A stretch of 64,000 nt of DNA, taken from NCBI GenBank assembly GCA_003635265.1, contig PYIZ01000048.1, positions 248,001 to 312,000 on the forward strand. The letters are read 5' to 3'. How positions within the stretch are numbered: the stretch's first letter is position 1; each line of letters opens with the position of its first letter. Made by a program: the position numbers and the translations under genes. Positions 25,198 to 33,668 of the stretch are shown in pieces. Source of the stretch: Candidatus Poribacteria bacterium. GTDB lineage: Bacteria; Poribacteria; WGA-4E; PCPOR2b. Below the pieces are notes generated by a model. It was not told the DNA's origin and did not search any database. It saw only the letters and a program-made list of their open reading frames with translations.

Positions 25198-26181
25198 GTG
25201 GAATATGTAAACTTTGGAACCGCTGGGGTCCAAGTGAGCAGGCTGGCTTTCGGGTTGGGTTTCAGAGGGCAGCCCGACGAAGCAGAAGCCCAGAGGGTCA
25301 TTGAGCACGCTTTTGAACTTGGGATCAACCTCATCGATTGTGCAAATTGGTATGGTCCAATGGACGATCGAGCCAATCAGGGGCGTTCAGAGGTGATTTT
25401 AGGCAAGGCACTGAAGGGTAAGCGGGATAATGTTGTGATTACCACGAAGGTCGCCGCCCCCACAGGATCCGGTCCAAACGATGAAGGCTTATCGAGATAT
25501 CACATCATGCGCGAAGTAGAACGGTCACTCAAGCGGTTGGACACAGACCATGTTGATGTCTATCTGGTCCATCGCTTCGATGAATTAACACCACTTGAGG
25601 AAACGATACGGGCGTTGGACGATATCGTTCGGGCGGGTAAGGCGCGTTATGTCGGGTGTTGTAACTATGCAGCGTGGCAAGTTTGCAAATCGCTCTGGAT
25701 TGCAGACAAGCACAACGTAACACCCTATATGTGCGTCCAAAATCTATACAATCTGCTAAATCGTCAGATGGAAGGCGAGATGTTTAGTTTGGTAAGGGAT
25801 ATGGGATTGGGTGCGATGGCGTTTAGTCCATTGGCGGTCGGTCTTTTCAGCGGGGTATATTCACCGGATCGCCCACCGCCATCGGGAACTCTTTTTGCGG
25901 GACGTGAGGACGATTTTGCCCGTATGATGGAGGAACGTTCCGCGCAGGTTATAACAACTGTTAGGCAGCTCGCTGATGAACTGGGAAAAACACCTGCACA
26001 GTTGGCTATAGCTTGGGTGCTTTCGCATCCAGAAATCACGGTCGCTATCAGTGGTGCCGACACAATCGAACACCTGAACGATAATATTGGTGCCGTCGGC
26101 TGGACGCTTGATGATTCCGTCCGAGAAAAACTGGATGCTGTCTCCGAATCATTCGTCGGACGACCCCAAGGAAGTTTCTAG
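25198..26181 (+). CDS. Aldo/keto reductase
   Basis: 327-residue NADPH-dependent TIM-barrel oxidoreductase. The catalytic tetrad is visible: Asp in NLIDCANWYG near residue 42, Tyr in the same motif, Lys in ITTKVAAP near 82 and His in YLVHRFDE near 123. The C-terminal phosphate-binding segment AVAISGADTIEHLNDN near 280 is present. The start is GTG at 25198 after AAAGGGAGACAGGATT. It probably acts on a sugar or related carbonyl compound, in line with the oxidoreductase and permease upstream. Confidence 0.88.
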   Translation: MEYVNFGTAGVQVSRLAFGLGFRGQPDEAEAQRVIEHAFELGINLIDCANWYGPMDDRANQGRSEVILGKALKGKRDNVVITTKVAAPTGSGPNDEGLSRYHIMREVERSLKRLDTDHVDVYLVHRFDELTPLEETIRALDDIVRAGKARYVGCCNYAAWQVCKSLWIADKHNVTPYMCVQNLYNLLNRQMEGEMFSLVRDMGLGAMAFSPLAVGLFSGVYSPDRPPPSGTLFAGREDDFARMMEERSAQVITTVRQLADELGKTPAQLAIAWVLSHPEITVAISGADTIEHLNDNIGAVGWTLDDSVREKLDAVSESFVGRPQGSF

Positions 26182-26185
26182 AGTA

Positions 26186-26220
26186 TCTCAAGTTGAAGGG
26201 AAGCAGCTTCAAACTTGAGA
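26186..26220. terminator. Bidirectional terminator-like hairpin
   Basis: TCTCAAGTTGAAG (26186-26198) pairs with CTTC-A-AACTTGAGA (26207-26220) with a single bulged base and an 8-base loop. It sits between the convergent aldo/keto reductase and LamG genes. There is no long T run on either side. Confidence 0.55.
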
Positions 26221-26250
26221 CACACTATACGCTTTTTCCTATTTTGGGGG

Positions 26251-27153
26251 CTAAAACCCGCGTTTCACCTCGCCCCACGTGACGGCGAGTTTGCCAGCTG
26301 GCTCAACCGATAACGAGTTTTTCACATTTTTGTTAATTTCATCTGAACTGAGTGCCCGGTCGTAGACGCGATAGATAGCGATGGAACAGTTGCAGGTTCG
26401 CTGCTGTTCAATACGGGCAGAAGTAAATATACCGTGCTGTAGCATTTGGTGCGCGGGATCCCACTCCACCTCGGTTGGAGTATTGGAAACCTCGGTGCCA
26501 TCTCGGTAGATTTTTATACTTTCGCCGCTTTTGAAGGCGATATGCACCCAGTGCCACTCCTTCTGCCCGATGTTCAGCTTGTTTTTGCGTTTTGCTAAGT
26601 CTTGGCGATGTTGCACGACGTTCTGGGCGATGCTTATGTTTTGGAATATCCCACTACCGTTAGCATCTAACCAGACTCGAACGATCTGATCCCTCGGTGC
26701 TCCGGCATTCCAGCCGTCTTTAATGGGAGCCCACGGGCCAGTCTGGAGCCCAAAAACCTGGTGCTCCTCCAAAAAGAGGGGACCATTTATTCGCATAAGG
26801 AGCCCGACGGTAAAATCTTGAAGATGGACGATAGGTGCATTTTTATCCTCCTCGTCGTTAGCAAAAACGTCCTTGGACTGAGTTGCGGTATACCAAGCGG
26901 CATTGTCCGACTTAACGCCAATTGAAGGGATTTCAATGGTGCCGTGTTCAAGGTTCGGCTTGCCAAACCCTTTTTTTAGTTGTCCGCCAGCCGTGCCAGC
27001 GTTCCGCCACACACCGTCTTTTTTCTGCTGGTGCGTTTCTACAGGATTAAAGTAGAGCACGGGGTCCCTGACTGGGCTCACGGCAAACGCCACGGACGAG
27101 ATGAGAACTGCAATCAGTACCACACTCAGAATCGTACTGTTAGACGTTTTCAT
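26251..27153 (-). CDS. Secreted LamG/concanavalin-like protein with C-terminal TWG motif
   Basis: About 300 residues. A signal peptide ends at SVAFA near residue 25. The body is a LamG-like jelly roll with the usual signs: FTVGLLMRING, WHWVHIAFKSGESIKIYRDG near 195 and IAIYRVYDRALSSDEI near 260. The protein ends GKLAVTWGEVKRGF, a motif shared with the next gene, the LamG protein at 31358 and the Kelch protein at 53295. ATG at 27153 is chosen because AGGAGGTGACTGAA lies just upstream; an in-frame GTG-type start at 27162 is less likely. Probably exported, with carbohydrate or protein binding. Confidence 0.8.
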   Translation of the reverse strand: MKTSNSTILSVVLIAVLISSVAFAVSPVRDPVLYFNPVETHQQKKDGVWRNAGTAGGQLKKGFGKPNLEHGTIEIPSIGVKSDNAAWYTATQSKDVFANDEEDKNAPIVHLQDFTVGLLMRINGPLFLEEHQVFGLQTGPWAPIKDGWNAGAPRDQIVRVWLDANGSGIFQNISIAQNVVQHRQDLAKRKNKLNIGQKEWHWVHIAFKSGESIKIYRDGTEVSNTPTEVEWDPAHQMLQHGIFTSARIEQQRTCNCSIAIYRVYDRALSSDEINKNVKNSLSVEPAGKLAVTWGEVKRGF

Positions 27154-27277
27154 TTCAGTCACCTCCTAGTAGATTCTGTGGGAATCTGATATTCCTTTAT
27201 TAGGTGAATCACTTAATTAAACAGAAATTAAAGCAATAATGAAACGTTTGAGAAGAATCTGTCGGCAAATCCCCAAA

Positions 27278-28153
27278 CTAAAATCCACGTTTCATCTTGC
27301 CCCAGGTGACAGCAAGTTTGCCAGCCGGGTCAACCGATAGTGAGTTTCTCACATTTTTGCTGACTTCGTCCGCGTTAAGCGGCCGGTCATAGACGCGATA
27401 GATTGCAATTGAGCAGTTGCAGGTGCGCTGCTGTACCTCAAAATTAGAGGTAAATATTCCGTGAAGATTCAGATCGTGTGCTGGATCCCACTTAACTTCT
27501 GTTGGATGGGAGGCGGCCTCTGTGCCATCGAGGTAGGTGGTCACACTCACACCACTTTCAAAGACGATATGAATCCAGTGCCACTCGTTTTCTCCAAGCT
27601 TCAGCTTATTTCGCCTGTTTGAAAAGTCGTGACGGGCTTGTATAACATTTTGGGCGATACTTACGTTTTGGACTATGCCTTTGCCTTGGACATCTAACCA
27701 TATCCGAACAACCTGCTCATGCGCCCGAGGCGGTATCTTTCCCTCGGTTTGTATACCGATAACGATGTTTTCCTCTGCGAAATATGGACCATTCACCCGC
27801 ATAAGGAGTCCAATGGTGAAGCTTTCGAGATTAAGGACAGGTGCTTTGCGGTCCTCTGCTTCGTTGGCGAAAACTGTCTTCGAGCGAGTTGCGGTATACC
27901 AGGCGGCATCGTCCGCCTTAAGACCGATTGATGGAATTTCAAGGGGACCCATTTCAAGGACCGGTTTGGCTTCGCCCTTGCTAATTTCTCCGCCAGCGGT
28001 GCCGGCATTCTTCCAAGCGTTGTCCCCCTTGGCTTGCCGAGTTTCTAAGGGGTTAAAATAAAGCACAGGTTTCTTCACCGGGCTCGCGGCAAGTGCTATG
28101 GAGGAGGTCAGCACCATAATAAGGGTGAAGATAATTATGTTAGACAATTTCAT
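27278..28153 (-). CDS. Secreted LamG-like protein, tandem paralogue with TWG motif
   Basis: About 291 residues, clearly a duplicate of the gene at 26251: the signal peptide ends at SIALA, the mature N-terminus ASPVKKPVLYFNPLETRQ matches closely, and the LamG core repeats the WHWIHIVFESGVSVTTYLDG pattern. The end reads GKLAVTWGKMKRGF. The frame is open to 28252, but ATG at 28153 is preferred because GGAAGGAGAGATTCAAT precedes it and the signal peptide starts there. The two genes are separated by about 120 bases, so they are probably co-transcribed. Confidence 0.8.
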   Translation of the reverse strand: MKLSNIIIFTLIMVLTSSIALAASPVKKPVLYFNPLETRQAKGDNAWKNAGTAGGEISKGEAKPVLEMGPLEIPSIGLKADDAAWYTATRSKTVFANEAEDRKAPVLNLESFTIGLLMRVNGPYFAEENIVIGIQTEGKIPPRAHEQVVRIWLDVQGKGIVQNVSIAQNVIQARHDFSNRRNKLKLGENEWHWIHIVFESGVSVTTYLDGTEAASHPTEVKWDPAHDLNLHGIFTSNFEVQQRTCNCSIAIYRVYDRPLNADEVSKNVRNSLSVDPAGKLAVTWGKMKRGF

Positions 28154-28295
28154 ATTGAATCTCTCCTTCCGCATTCTGGTAGAGGAGAGTTTTATACTCT
28201 CCCCGTTGAGCAACCGATAGCTTGTGTGATTCTCCTCGCGGAAGCTCCGCAATAGAATCTAAAAAACACCTATACAAGTTTAACAAAAAATCACG

Positions 28296-28322
28296 CAATT
28301 GTCTACAAAAAATCAACAATTG
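28296..28322. promoter_or_regulatory. Inverted repeat CAATTGT-N13-ACAATTG upstream of the TPR gene
   Basis: Perfect 7-bp arms at 28296-28302 and 28316-28322, about 18 bases before the ATG at 28340, in the gap between divergent genes. Spacing of about two helical turns suits a dimeric DNA-binding protein. No assignment to a regulator is possible. Confidence 0.35.
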
Positions 28323-28339
28323 TGTCGAGGTAATATCAG

Positions 28340-29524
28340 ATGGTCAATTTACATAACAGGTGGATTTCCTTCTTCCTGATCGTGGCTTTCCTGAATTTGT
28401 GCAGCTTCCCCCTTTATTCAGAGTCGGAATTTCAGACGCATCTCCAGAAGGCAGATCTGTACGCGAGTCAACGCGAATATTTCAAAGCGGTCGAACATCT
28501 CTCGGAGGCGATCAAGATTCGTCCGCGAGAGGTTGAGGTATACGTTCAATTTGCAATTGTCTGCAGCAGACAGGGCTGGATTGATAAGGCAGTTGAATAT
28601 TACGCAATCGCGCTGCAGCTTGATCCCGACTCACCAGGTGCACAATACGGCTTAAAGGTGCTCGGACACTACCAAATCGGTTTAATCTATGCGAGGAAGG
28701 GGGCATTTGAAAAAGCGAAAACCCAATATCAACTCGCCATCGAATTGGATCCGGAACTAGCACTGCCACATTTCCAACTCGGCTACCTCTTGACCCAACA
28801 AGCGAAGTTCGAGGAAGCCGTTCCTTTTTACCGAAAAGCGATAGCACTTTATCCAAATCACACAGGTGCCTACTATCAACTGGCGAACGCCTATTTTCGG
28901 ATGGGCAAACAGGAGGAAGGGAAACGTCAGTTGGAAAAGTTTCGGGAGATTAAAGCGAAGGAACGGTTTAATCTCGCAGAGCAATCGCTGAAGGAGGGAG
29001 AGATTGACCAAGCACTGACAGCATTTCAGCGGGCACTGGATATGGATGCCGCCTTCGCGCCGGCTTATGCGCGACTCAGTGCCATTGCTCTCCAACAGAA
29101 TGATTTGCAAACCGCAGCGGAATATCTCCAACAAGCTCTTGAGATTAGACCCAATTTTGCTGCGGGTTACTATCAACTGGGCAGTATCTATCACAAACAG
29201 GGTGAAGTCGAGAAAGCAATTGAATCGTTTGAGACCGCTCTTCAACTTCGCCCAAATTTTGCCCCGGCTTGTAATGCACTTGCTTGGCTCTATGCTGAGA
29301 GCGAGAAGAACATAGATAAGGCTATTACACTGGCGAGAAGGGCGGTTAAGTTGAAACCAACCGCTTCTCATTGGGATACCCTTGCTTACGTCCTTTATAA
29401 AGCACAAAGATACAAGGAAGCCGCCGAAGCTATTGCCACGGCACTTGACTTACAACCCAATGATCCGGACTATATAGCACGCCAGAAATTGATTCAAAGA
29501 GTAATCGCGGAACAGCAGAAATGA
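28340..29524 (+). CDS. Secreted tetratricopeptide repeat protein
   Basis: 394 residues. A signal peptide (FFLIVAFLNLCSFPLYSES, ending near residue 29) is followed by about nine TPR units from residue 35 to 390, with typical helices such as YFKAVEHLSEAIKIRP, AYYQLANAYFRMGKQEEG and AGYYQLGSIYHKQGEVEKA. Probable periplasmic or surface scaffold. The stop overlaps the next gene's start by four bases (ATGA), so it is coupled to the FG-GAP/ASPIC protein. A 7-bp inverted repeat CAATTGT/ACAATTG at 28296-28322 upstream could be an operator. Confidence 0.78.
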   Translation: MVNLHNRWISFFLIVAFLNLCSFPLYSESEFQTHLQKADLYASQREYFKAVEHLSEAIKIRPREVEVYVQFAIVCSRQGWIDKAVEYYAIALQLDPDSPGAQYGLKVLGHYQIGLIYARKGAFEKAKTQYQLAIELDPELALPHFQLGYLLTQQAKFEEAVPFYRKAIALYPNHTGAYYQLANAYFRMGKQEEGKRQLEKFREIKAKERFNLAEQSLKEGEIDQALTAFQRALDMDAAFAPAYARLSAIALQQNDLQTAAEYLQQALEIRPNFAAGYYQLGSIYHKQGEVEKAIESFETALQLRPNFAPACNALAWLYAESEKNIDKAITLARRAVKLKPTASHWDTLAYVLYKAQRYKEAAEAIATALDLQPNDPDYIARQKLIQRVIAEQQK

Positions 29525-31224
29525 GGAAAAGCAGAATGGAAGAAAGGTTACTTTACGCAATACGCATTACGCATTACGCATTACGTTTCACGTTTCACCT
29601 TCTCATCCTCTTGCTAATTACTTCTCTAACTTTCGCAGCCCAAACACCAACCTTCACTGACGTGACCGCGGAAGCTGGCATCAATTTCAAGCATACAAAC
29701 GGCAGGAGTGGTGAATTTTACTTTGTCGAACAACTTGGTTCAGGGGCAGCATTTTTTGATTATGATAATGATGGGCATCTGGATCTCTACTTCGTTAATG
29801 GGGCGGATTTGCCCGGTTTTCAATCGGAGAAGCCACCAACAAATCGCCTCTATCGAAATGATGGCGACGGGACTTTCACTGATGTGACAGAGTTTGCCGG
29901 GGTTGGCGACAAGAGTTATGGGGTTGGCTGCTGTGTCGGGGATTATGACAACGATGGGCATCCCGATCTGTATGTAACCAATTTTGGGCCAAATCGACTC
30001 TACCGCAATAACGGAGATGGCACTTTCACCGATGTGGCGGACCAAGCCGATGTCGCAGATGGGCGTTGGGGTGCCTCTTGCGCTTTTGCGGATTATGATA
30101 ATGATGGGCATCTGGATCTCTATGTAACCAACTATATTCAGTACCAACTGGATAAAAACAAAATCTGCGAAAATAAAGGGGTGCGCACATATTGCAACCC
30201 GCAGGAATACGTGGGCGAGGCGGATATCCTCTATCGAAGCAATGGAGACGGAACATATACGGAGGTCACCCAAGCAGCGGGCGTTTACCAACCGCGGAGC
30301 AGAGGCCTTGGAATCGTCTGGGGCGATTACGACAGCGATGGTTATATTGACCTCTATGTGGCGAACGACACGAATGAGAACCACCTATTCCACAATAACG
30401 GCGATGGATCATTCTCCGACATGGCTTTTTTTGCGGGCGTTGCGTTGAATGAAAACGGCGAGATGGGGAGCGGCATGGGCGTTGATTTTGGGGATTATAA
30501 CAATGACAGTCGCTTGGATATTATGGTGACTAATTTTCAGGACGAAGTGGCAACTCTATACCACAATGACGGCGATGGTTTTTTCTCTGACGCTTCTTAT
30601 ATTTCTGGGACAGGGGAAAGCACTTATGCATCTTTGGGATGGGGTGTCTGTTTCTTCGACTATGACAACGATGGTGCCAAGGATATATTTGTTGCGAACG
30701 GTCATATCTTCGGCAATGTTGAGGAGTTCAACCCTGAAACGACTTACGCGCAGATCAACCACCTTTTCAGGAATCTAGGGAGTGGAGTTTTTCAAGAGGT
30801 TACTGCTAATGCCGGACTCGATCTATCCCAAAAGGCACCTAGCCGGGGGGCTGCATTCGGAGATTATGATGACGACGGTGACATAGATATATTAGTTACC
30901 AACAGCGATGGAAAGCCGCAACTGCTCAGAAACGATGGTGGAAACCGGAACAATTGGGTGAAAGTGCACCTCCGTGGAACTACAAGTAACCGGGCAGGGA
31001 TTGGAGCGCGGGTCGAAGTCGTTACCGGGGATGTTTCACAGATGGCTGAAGTCAAAAGCGGCTCCGGCTATCTTTGCCAAAATGCACTCGCTCTGCATTT
31101 TGGTTTAGGCGATCATACGGTCATTGATAAAATCATTGCAACGTTTCCAAGTGGATATGTTTATACAATGGAAACGGTTCCAGTCAATCAAATTATCGAA
31201 ATTACAGAGTCCAACAGGAAGTAA
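29521..31224 (+). CDS. FG-GAP/VCBS repeat protein with ASPIC/UnbV domain
   Basis: 567 residues. After a signal peptide come repeated FG-GAP/VCBS blades with calcium-loop sequences such as FFDYDNDGHLDLYFVN and DYDNDGHPDLYVTN, from about residue 70 to 470; they should form a beta-propeller. The C-terminal 90 residues form an ASPIC/UnbV domain (NRAGIGARVEVVTG, LHFGLGDHTVIDKI). This CRTAC1-like layout is common in secreted proteins of marine bacteria. The signal peptide is encoded by a tandem ACGCATTACG-type repeat (29562-29598) reading YAIRITHYALRFTFH, which also occurs at the start of the lipoprotein at 58.1 kb. Coupled to the TPR gene by ATGA. Confidence 0.85.
   Translation: MRKSRMEERLLYAIRITHYALRFTFHLLILLLITSLTFAAQTPTFTDVTAEAGINFKHTNGRSGEFYFVEQLGSGAAFFDYDNDGHLDLYFVNGADLPGFQSEKPPTNRLYRNDGDGTFTDVTEFAGVGDKSYGVGCCVGDYDNDGHPDLYVTNFGPNRLYRNNGDGTFTDVADQADVADGRWGASCAFADYDNDGHLDLYVTNYIQYQLDKNKICENKGVRTYCNPQEYVGEADILYRSNGDGTYTEVTQAAGVYQPRSRGLGIVWGDYDSDGYIDLYVANDTNENHLFHNNGDGSFSDMAFFAGVALNENGEMGSGMGVDFGDYNNDSRLDIMVTNFQDEVATLYHNDGDGFFSDASYISGTGESTYASLGWGVCFFDYDNDGAKDIFVANGHIFGNVEEFNPETTYAQINHLFRNLGSGVFQEVTANAGLDLSQKAPSRGAAFGDYDDDGDIDILVTNSDGKPQLLRNDGGNRNNWVKVHLRGTTSNRAGIGARVEVVTGDVSQMAEVKSGSGYLCQNALALHFGLGDHTVIDKIIATFPSGYVYTMETVPVNQIIEITESNRK
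29562..29599 (+). repeat. ACGCATTACG tandem repeat inside a signal-peptide coding region
   Basis: Three tandem copies of the word ACGCATT followed by ACGTTTCACGTTTCAC. The reverse-strand relative at 58094-58127 has the same order of words and encodes the same peptide core. A partial copy (TTTTACGCATTACG) lies before def near 10760. Confidence 0.65.
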
Positions 31225-31281
31225 CATCAAAAAATGGTTGCAATCATTTGTGAAAAATGCTAATATTAAATACTAGACGAA

Positions 31282-31296
31282 GCGGCAGTGTGCCGC
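31282..31296. repeat. Short hairpin GCGGCA-GTG-TGCCGC
   Basis: Perfect 6-bp arms with a 3-base loop in the 133-base gap between the ASPIC gene and the next LamG gene. No T run follows, so it could be a weak terminator or a REP-like palindrome. Confidence 0.4.
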
Positions 31297-31357
31297 CAAA
31301 TTCTTGATTCTGCTGGAACGACTCAGCATCGACTAGTAAATATCAGGAGGTCCACGA

Positions 31358-32257
31358 ATGAACACGGTGTTAAAATCGACCTTGGTGTGTGTCAGTCTTA
31401 TCGCTCTTGGGCTGATTTTCACTTATCCAGGGTATACCAAAATTGAACTTGCCGACGAGGACATTGTAGGAATCTGGCTCTTTGATGAGGCAGATGGCGC
31501 TGCAATCGTTGATGCAAGTGGCCACCACGCAGATGGTACAATCAATAACGTTACCGCAGGCGGTGTAACTAGAGAACCCGGTAAATTTGGAGGGGCGCTT
31601 AAGTTCCCCCACGTAGATGGGGAAATGAATAACGTCACAATCCCGAATCCACAGAACTATAATGCCTTTGACGAGTTTACCATATCCCTGTGGGTTAAGG
31701 CACAATCTACTCCTAACTTGAATCAACGTATGTTTTCGAACGAATCGTTTCCGGGCGGAGATGGAAGCCGGAATATCGTCTGGGAGCTGAACTTCGGCGC
31801 AGGAGAGACAGCGCGTATTGTTTTCGGTGCCGATGGATGTTGCAAGTGGGCTGATGCTCCAGCACCACGCGACAAGCTAACAGATGACGTATGGCATCAT
31901 GTCGTTGGACTCTGGAAACAACCATCCCTACTCGTCTATACCGATGGAAGAAAAGGGTTAGAAAAATGCTTCGATGGGGATAGCCCAAATGGTGACGATC
32001 CGTGTAACGCACTGCCAGACCTCAAGGCAGCAGGGGATCCATTCATCATCGGCACCCGTCCGAACGATACCGGCAATTTCAACGGGCTTATGGACGATGT
32101 CGCGCTGCTCGATCGTGCATTGAGTGAAGATGAAATTAAGACCGTCATGGACGATGGGTTTGAGGCAGGTGCACTTGCTGTTAGCCCGAAGGGCAAAGCT
32201 ACCACAACTTGGGGTGCCATCAAGAGTCGAAATACTCGAACGAATTTTAGCAGGTAG
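31358..32257 (+). CDS. Secreted LamG domain protein with TWG motif near the C-terminus
   Basis: 299 residues. The signal peptide ends near YPGYTK (about residue 28). The LamG-like fold begins IVGIWLFDEADGAAIVDASGH near 35 and continues with FTISLWVKAQ, VWHHVVGLWKQPSLLVYTDG near 190 and DVALLDRALSEDEIKTVM near 248. It ends with GKATTTWGAIKSRN plus eight residues, a variant of the motif seen in the genes at 26-28 kb. ATG at 31358 follows AGGAGGTCCACGA. Probably surface-exposed or secreted, binding unknown. Confidence 0.82.
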   Translation: MNTVLKSTLVCVSLIALGLIFTYPGYTKIELADEDIVGIWLFDEADGAAIVDASGHHADGTINNVTAGGVTREPGKFGGALKFPHVDGEMNNVTIPNPQNYNAFDEFTISLWVKAQSTPNLNQRMFSNESFPGGDGSRNIVWELNFGAGETARIVFGADGCCKWADAPAPRDKLTDDVWHHVVGLWKQPSLLVYTDGRKGLEKCFDGDSPNGDDPCNALPDLKAAGDPFIIGTRPNDTGNFNGLMDDVALLDRALSEDEIKTVMDDGFEAGALAVSPKGKATTTWGAIKSRNTRTNFSR

Positions 32258-32274
32258 CACTCCGTTAATTTTTT

Positions 32275-32667
32275 TGAAGATACTGGAAACAATCCCAATG
32301 CTTTAGCGTTGGGTCAGAAGGCTTAATTTTGCTTACTTTTCTTAGCAAAAGTATGGTATATTTCTGATACGTCCTAAAACGGGAGAATCTCACCCCTGCA
32401 CCCTGTAGGGTCTCCCGTCCTCTCCAGTGAGATTGAGGGATTGGACGAGTGGCTAATCCAGCCACATTCAGGACGAAAACCAAGTCCGAATACTGTCGCG
32501 GCGGGACACGCCGAGACATTAAAATGCCTGTGGAGGGACGGTAAGCCCACAACAAGTTATCCGTGGCACATCTCATTGAAGCAGGTATACGGCTGGGGTG
32601 CCCTTAACGGTGCACATCCGTAAGTCCGTTAAAAGAATCCCAAGTCTTTAGGCTTGGGAGTAGGTCA
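32275..32667 (+). mobile_element. Internally deleted IS605-type (TnpB-family) element relic
   Basis: The ends match the intact TnpB element at 59.5-60.9 kb in layout. The left hairpin CCCAATGC-TTTA-GCGTTGGG (32294-32313) is followed by a GTATGGTATA promoter-like word, then a hairpin with arms CGGGAGA (32380) and TCTCCCG (32411-32417). The right end has CCCAAG/CTTGGG and finishes GGGAGTAGGTCA at 32667, against GGGAGTATGTCA in the intact copy. Between them only a short frameshifted piece of TnpB is left. The left boundary is approximate. It may be a non-autonomous relative or plain decay. Confidence 0.7.
32441..32579 (+). pseudogene. Frameshifted C-terminal fragment of TnpB
   Basis: The frame reads GRKPSPNTVAAGHAETL and then shifts. 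Dropping one A from the AAAA run at 32521-32524 continues it as NACGGTVSPQQVIRGTSH and a stop at 32577. That tail (GHAETLNACG) is typical of IS605 OrfB/TnpB C-termini. The RuvC and zinc-ribbon parts are gone. Confidence 0.65.
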
Positions 32668-32676
32668 GTCAACTCA

Positions 32677-32711
32677 AACCTTGCGAGGGTTTCAAAAACC
32701 TTCGCAAGGTT
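32677..32711. repeat. Long palindrome AACCTTGCGA-TCGCAAGGTT
   Basis: Perfect 10-bp outer arms at 32677-32686 and 32702-32711, with an inner GGGTTT/AACC pairing, give an imperfect stem of about 15 bp. It lies just beyond the right end of the IS605 relic, in the gap before the isochorismatase-like gene. It resembles dispersed REP-like palindromes. Confidence 0.6.
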
Positions 32712-32791
32712 ATATCTGTTTTATCACCTCCCACCTCCGAACTTCACCCTCCTGAACCACCCGCCGCTTGGAGTGACCGTGTGCTTCTTAG

Positions 32792-32810
32792 TCCCGATCT
32801 TGTATCGGGA
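32792..32810. repeat. Second copy of the TCCCGAT-ATCGGGA palindrome
   Basis: Arms at 32792-32798 and 32804-32810 with a 5-base loop, the same arms as the copy at 25103-25118. It is 39 bases before the ATG at 32849. The rest of the 32712-32848 gap shows nothing recognisable. Confidence 0.55.
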
Positions 32811-32848
32811 TAAAGCTGTTTATCTAGCCCCCCGAAAAGGAAACTAAC

Positions 32849-33622
32849 ATGTCAACGCTGGATCTGCGTGTCCGATATTTTCAGGACAGCACCCCCATAG
32901 AGGTGCCATGTCGCGAGGAACACTTTATCCGACGCGAAATCACGATGCCACTGCCTATTGAGCAAACTGCGTTTGTGCTGGTTGACGTCTGGAACGTACA
33001 TTTCATTGAGAGTTGGATTGAACGCGCAAAGGACGTAACCGTCAACGCGATTGTTCCTGCGCTGAACGCTGCTCGTGAGGCGGGGTTGACAATCGTGCAT
33101 GCCCCCTGCCCAGAGGTTGCCGGACAATTCCCTCAACTGAGTCGGCATGCCGCTCCCCAAGTCCAGGCTCCGCCCGATTGGCCCCCACCGGAATTTCGGA
33201 GTCGGACTGGCGAATACGCTGCCTACCGGGGCCCGCGCAGTCAGCCGCCGAGCATTGGCATCCATTGGGACAGCCTTGCTGACAAATTGGGGATGTCTCC
33301 GGCAATCGAAGTGCAAGACGATGACTTTGTAATCGCAACGGGGGAGCAGCTGCATGAACTCGCGAAGGAGCGCGGCATCTTACACCTGCTCTATGTCGGC
33401 TTTGCAACCAACTGGTGCGTCGTTGGTCGGGACTACGGCATCCGTGCGATGACTCGGCGGGGATATAACATCATCCTCCTCCGCGATGCGACCACAGGTG
33501 TGGAGTTCCCGGATACGCTCGACCAGCTTTTCACCACCGAAATTACGATTCGGGAGGTTGAGCAGCAGTGTGGCTTCACTGCATCGAATGAGGACTTCTT
33601 TGCGGCGTGCCGTGCCGTGTAA
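32849..33622 (+). CDS. Isochorismatase-family cysteine hydrolase
   Basis: 257 residues. The catalytic Asp is in VLVDVWNVHF near residue 47, and the nucleophile Cys in VGFATNWCVVGRDYGIRAM near 190, followed by the usual ILLRDATTGVE. A Lys candidate lies between them. The family includes isochorismatases, nicotinamidases and N-carbamoyl hydrolases; which one cannot be told. The first 35 residues are longer than in most members. ATG at 32849 follows AAAAGGAAACTAAC. It starts the plus-strand catabolic cluster; the next gene is 46 bp away. Confidence 0.82.
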   Translation: MSTLDLRVRYFQDSTPIEVPCREEHFIRREITMPLPIEQTAFVLVDVWNVHFIESWIERAKDVTVNAIVPALNAAREAGLTIVHAPCPEVAGQFPQLSRHAAPQVQAPPDWPPPEFRSRTGEYAAYRGPRSQPPSIGIHWDSLADKLGMSPAIEVQDDDFVIATGEQLHELAKERGILHLLYVGFATNWCVVGRDYGIRAMTRRGYNIILLRDATTGVEFPDTLDQLFTTEITIREVEQQCGFTASNEDFFAACRAV

Positions 33623-33668
33623 CAGTTCTTGAGAGGCAAAACAAAAAAATATTCAACGGGAGAACTAT

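Noticed and set aside
21874-26181. Prophage or genomic island
   Set aside because: No integrase, phage structural gene or attachment repeat was seen; the genes are metabolic.
32441-32623. A 60-residue protein-coding gene
   Set aside because: The frame is a broken TnpB tail inside an IS605-type relic, with a single-base shift that explains its unusual sequence.
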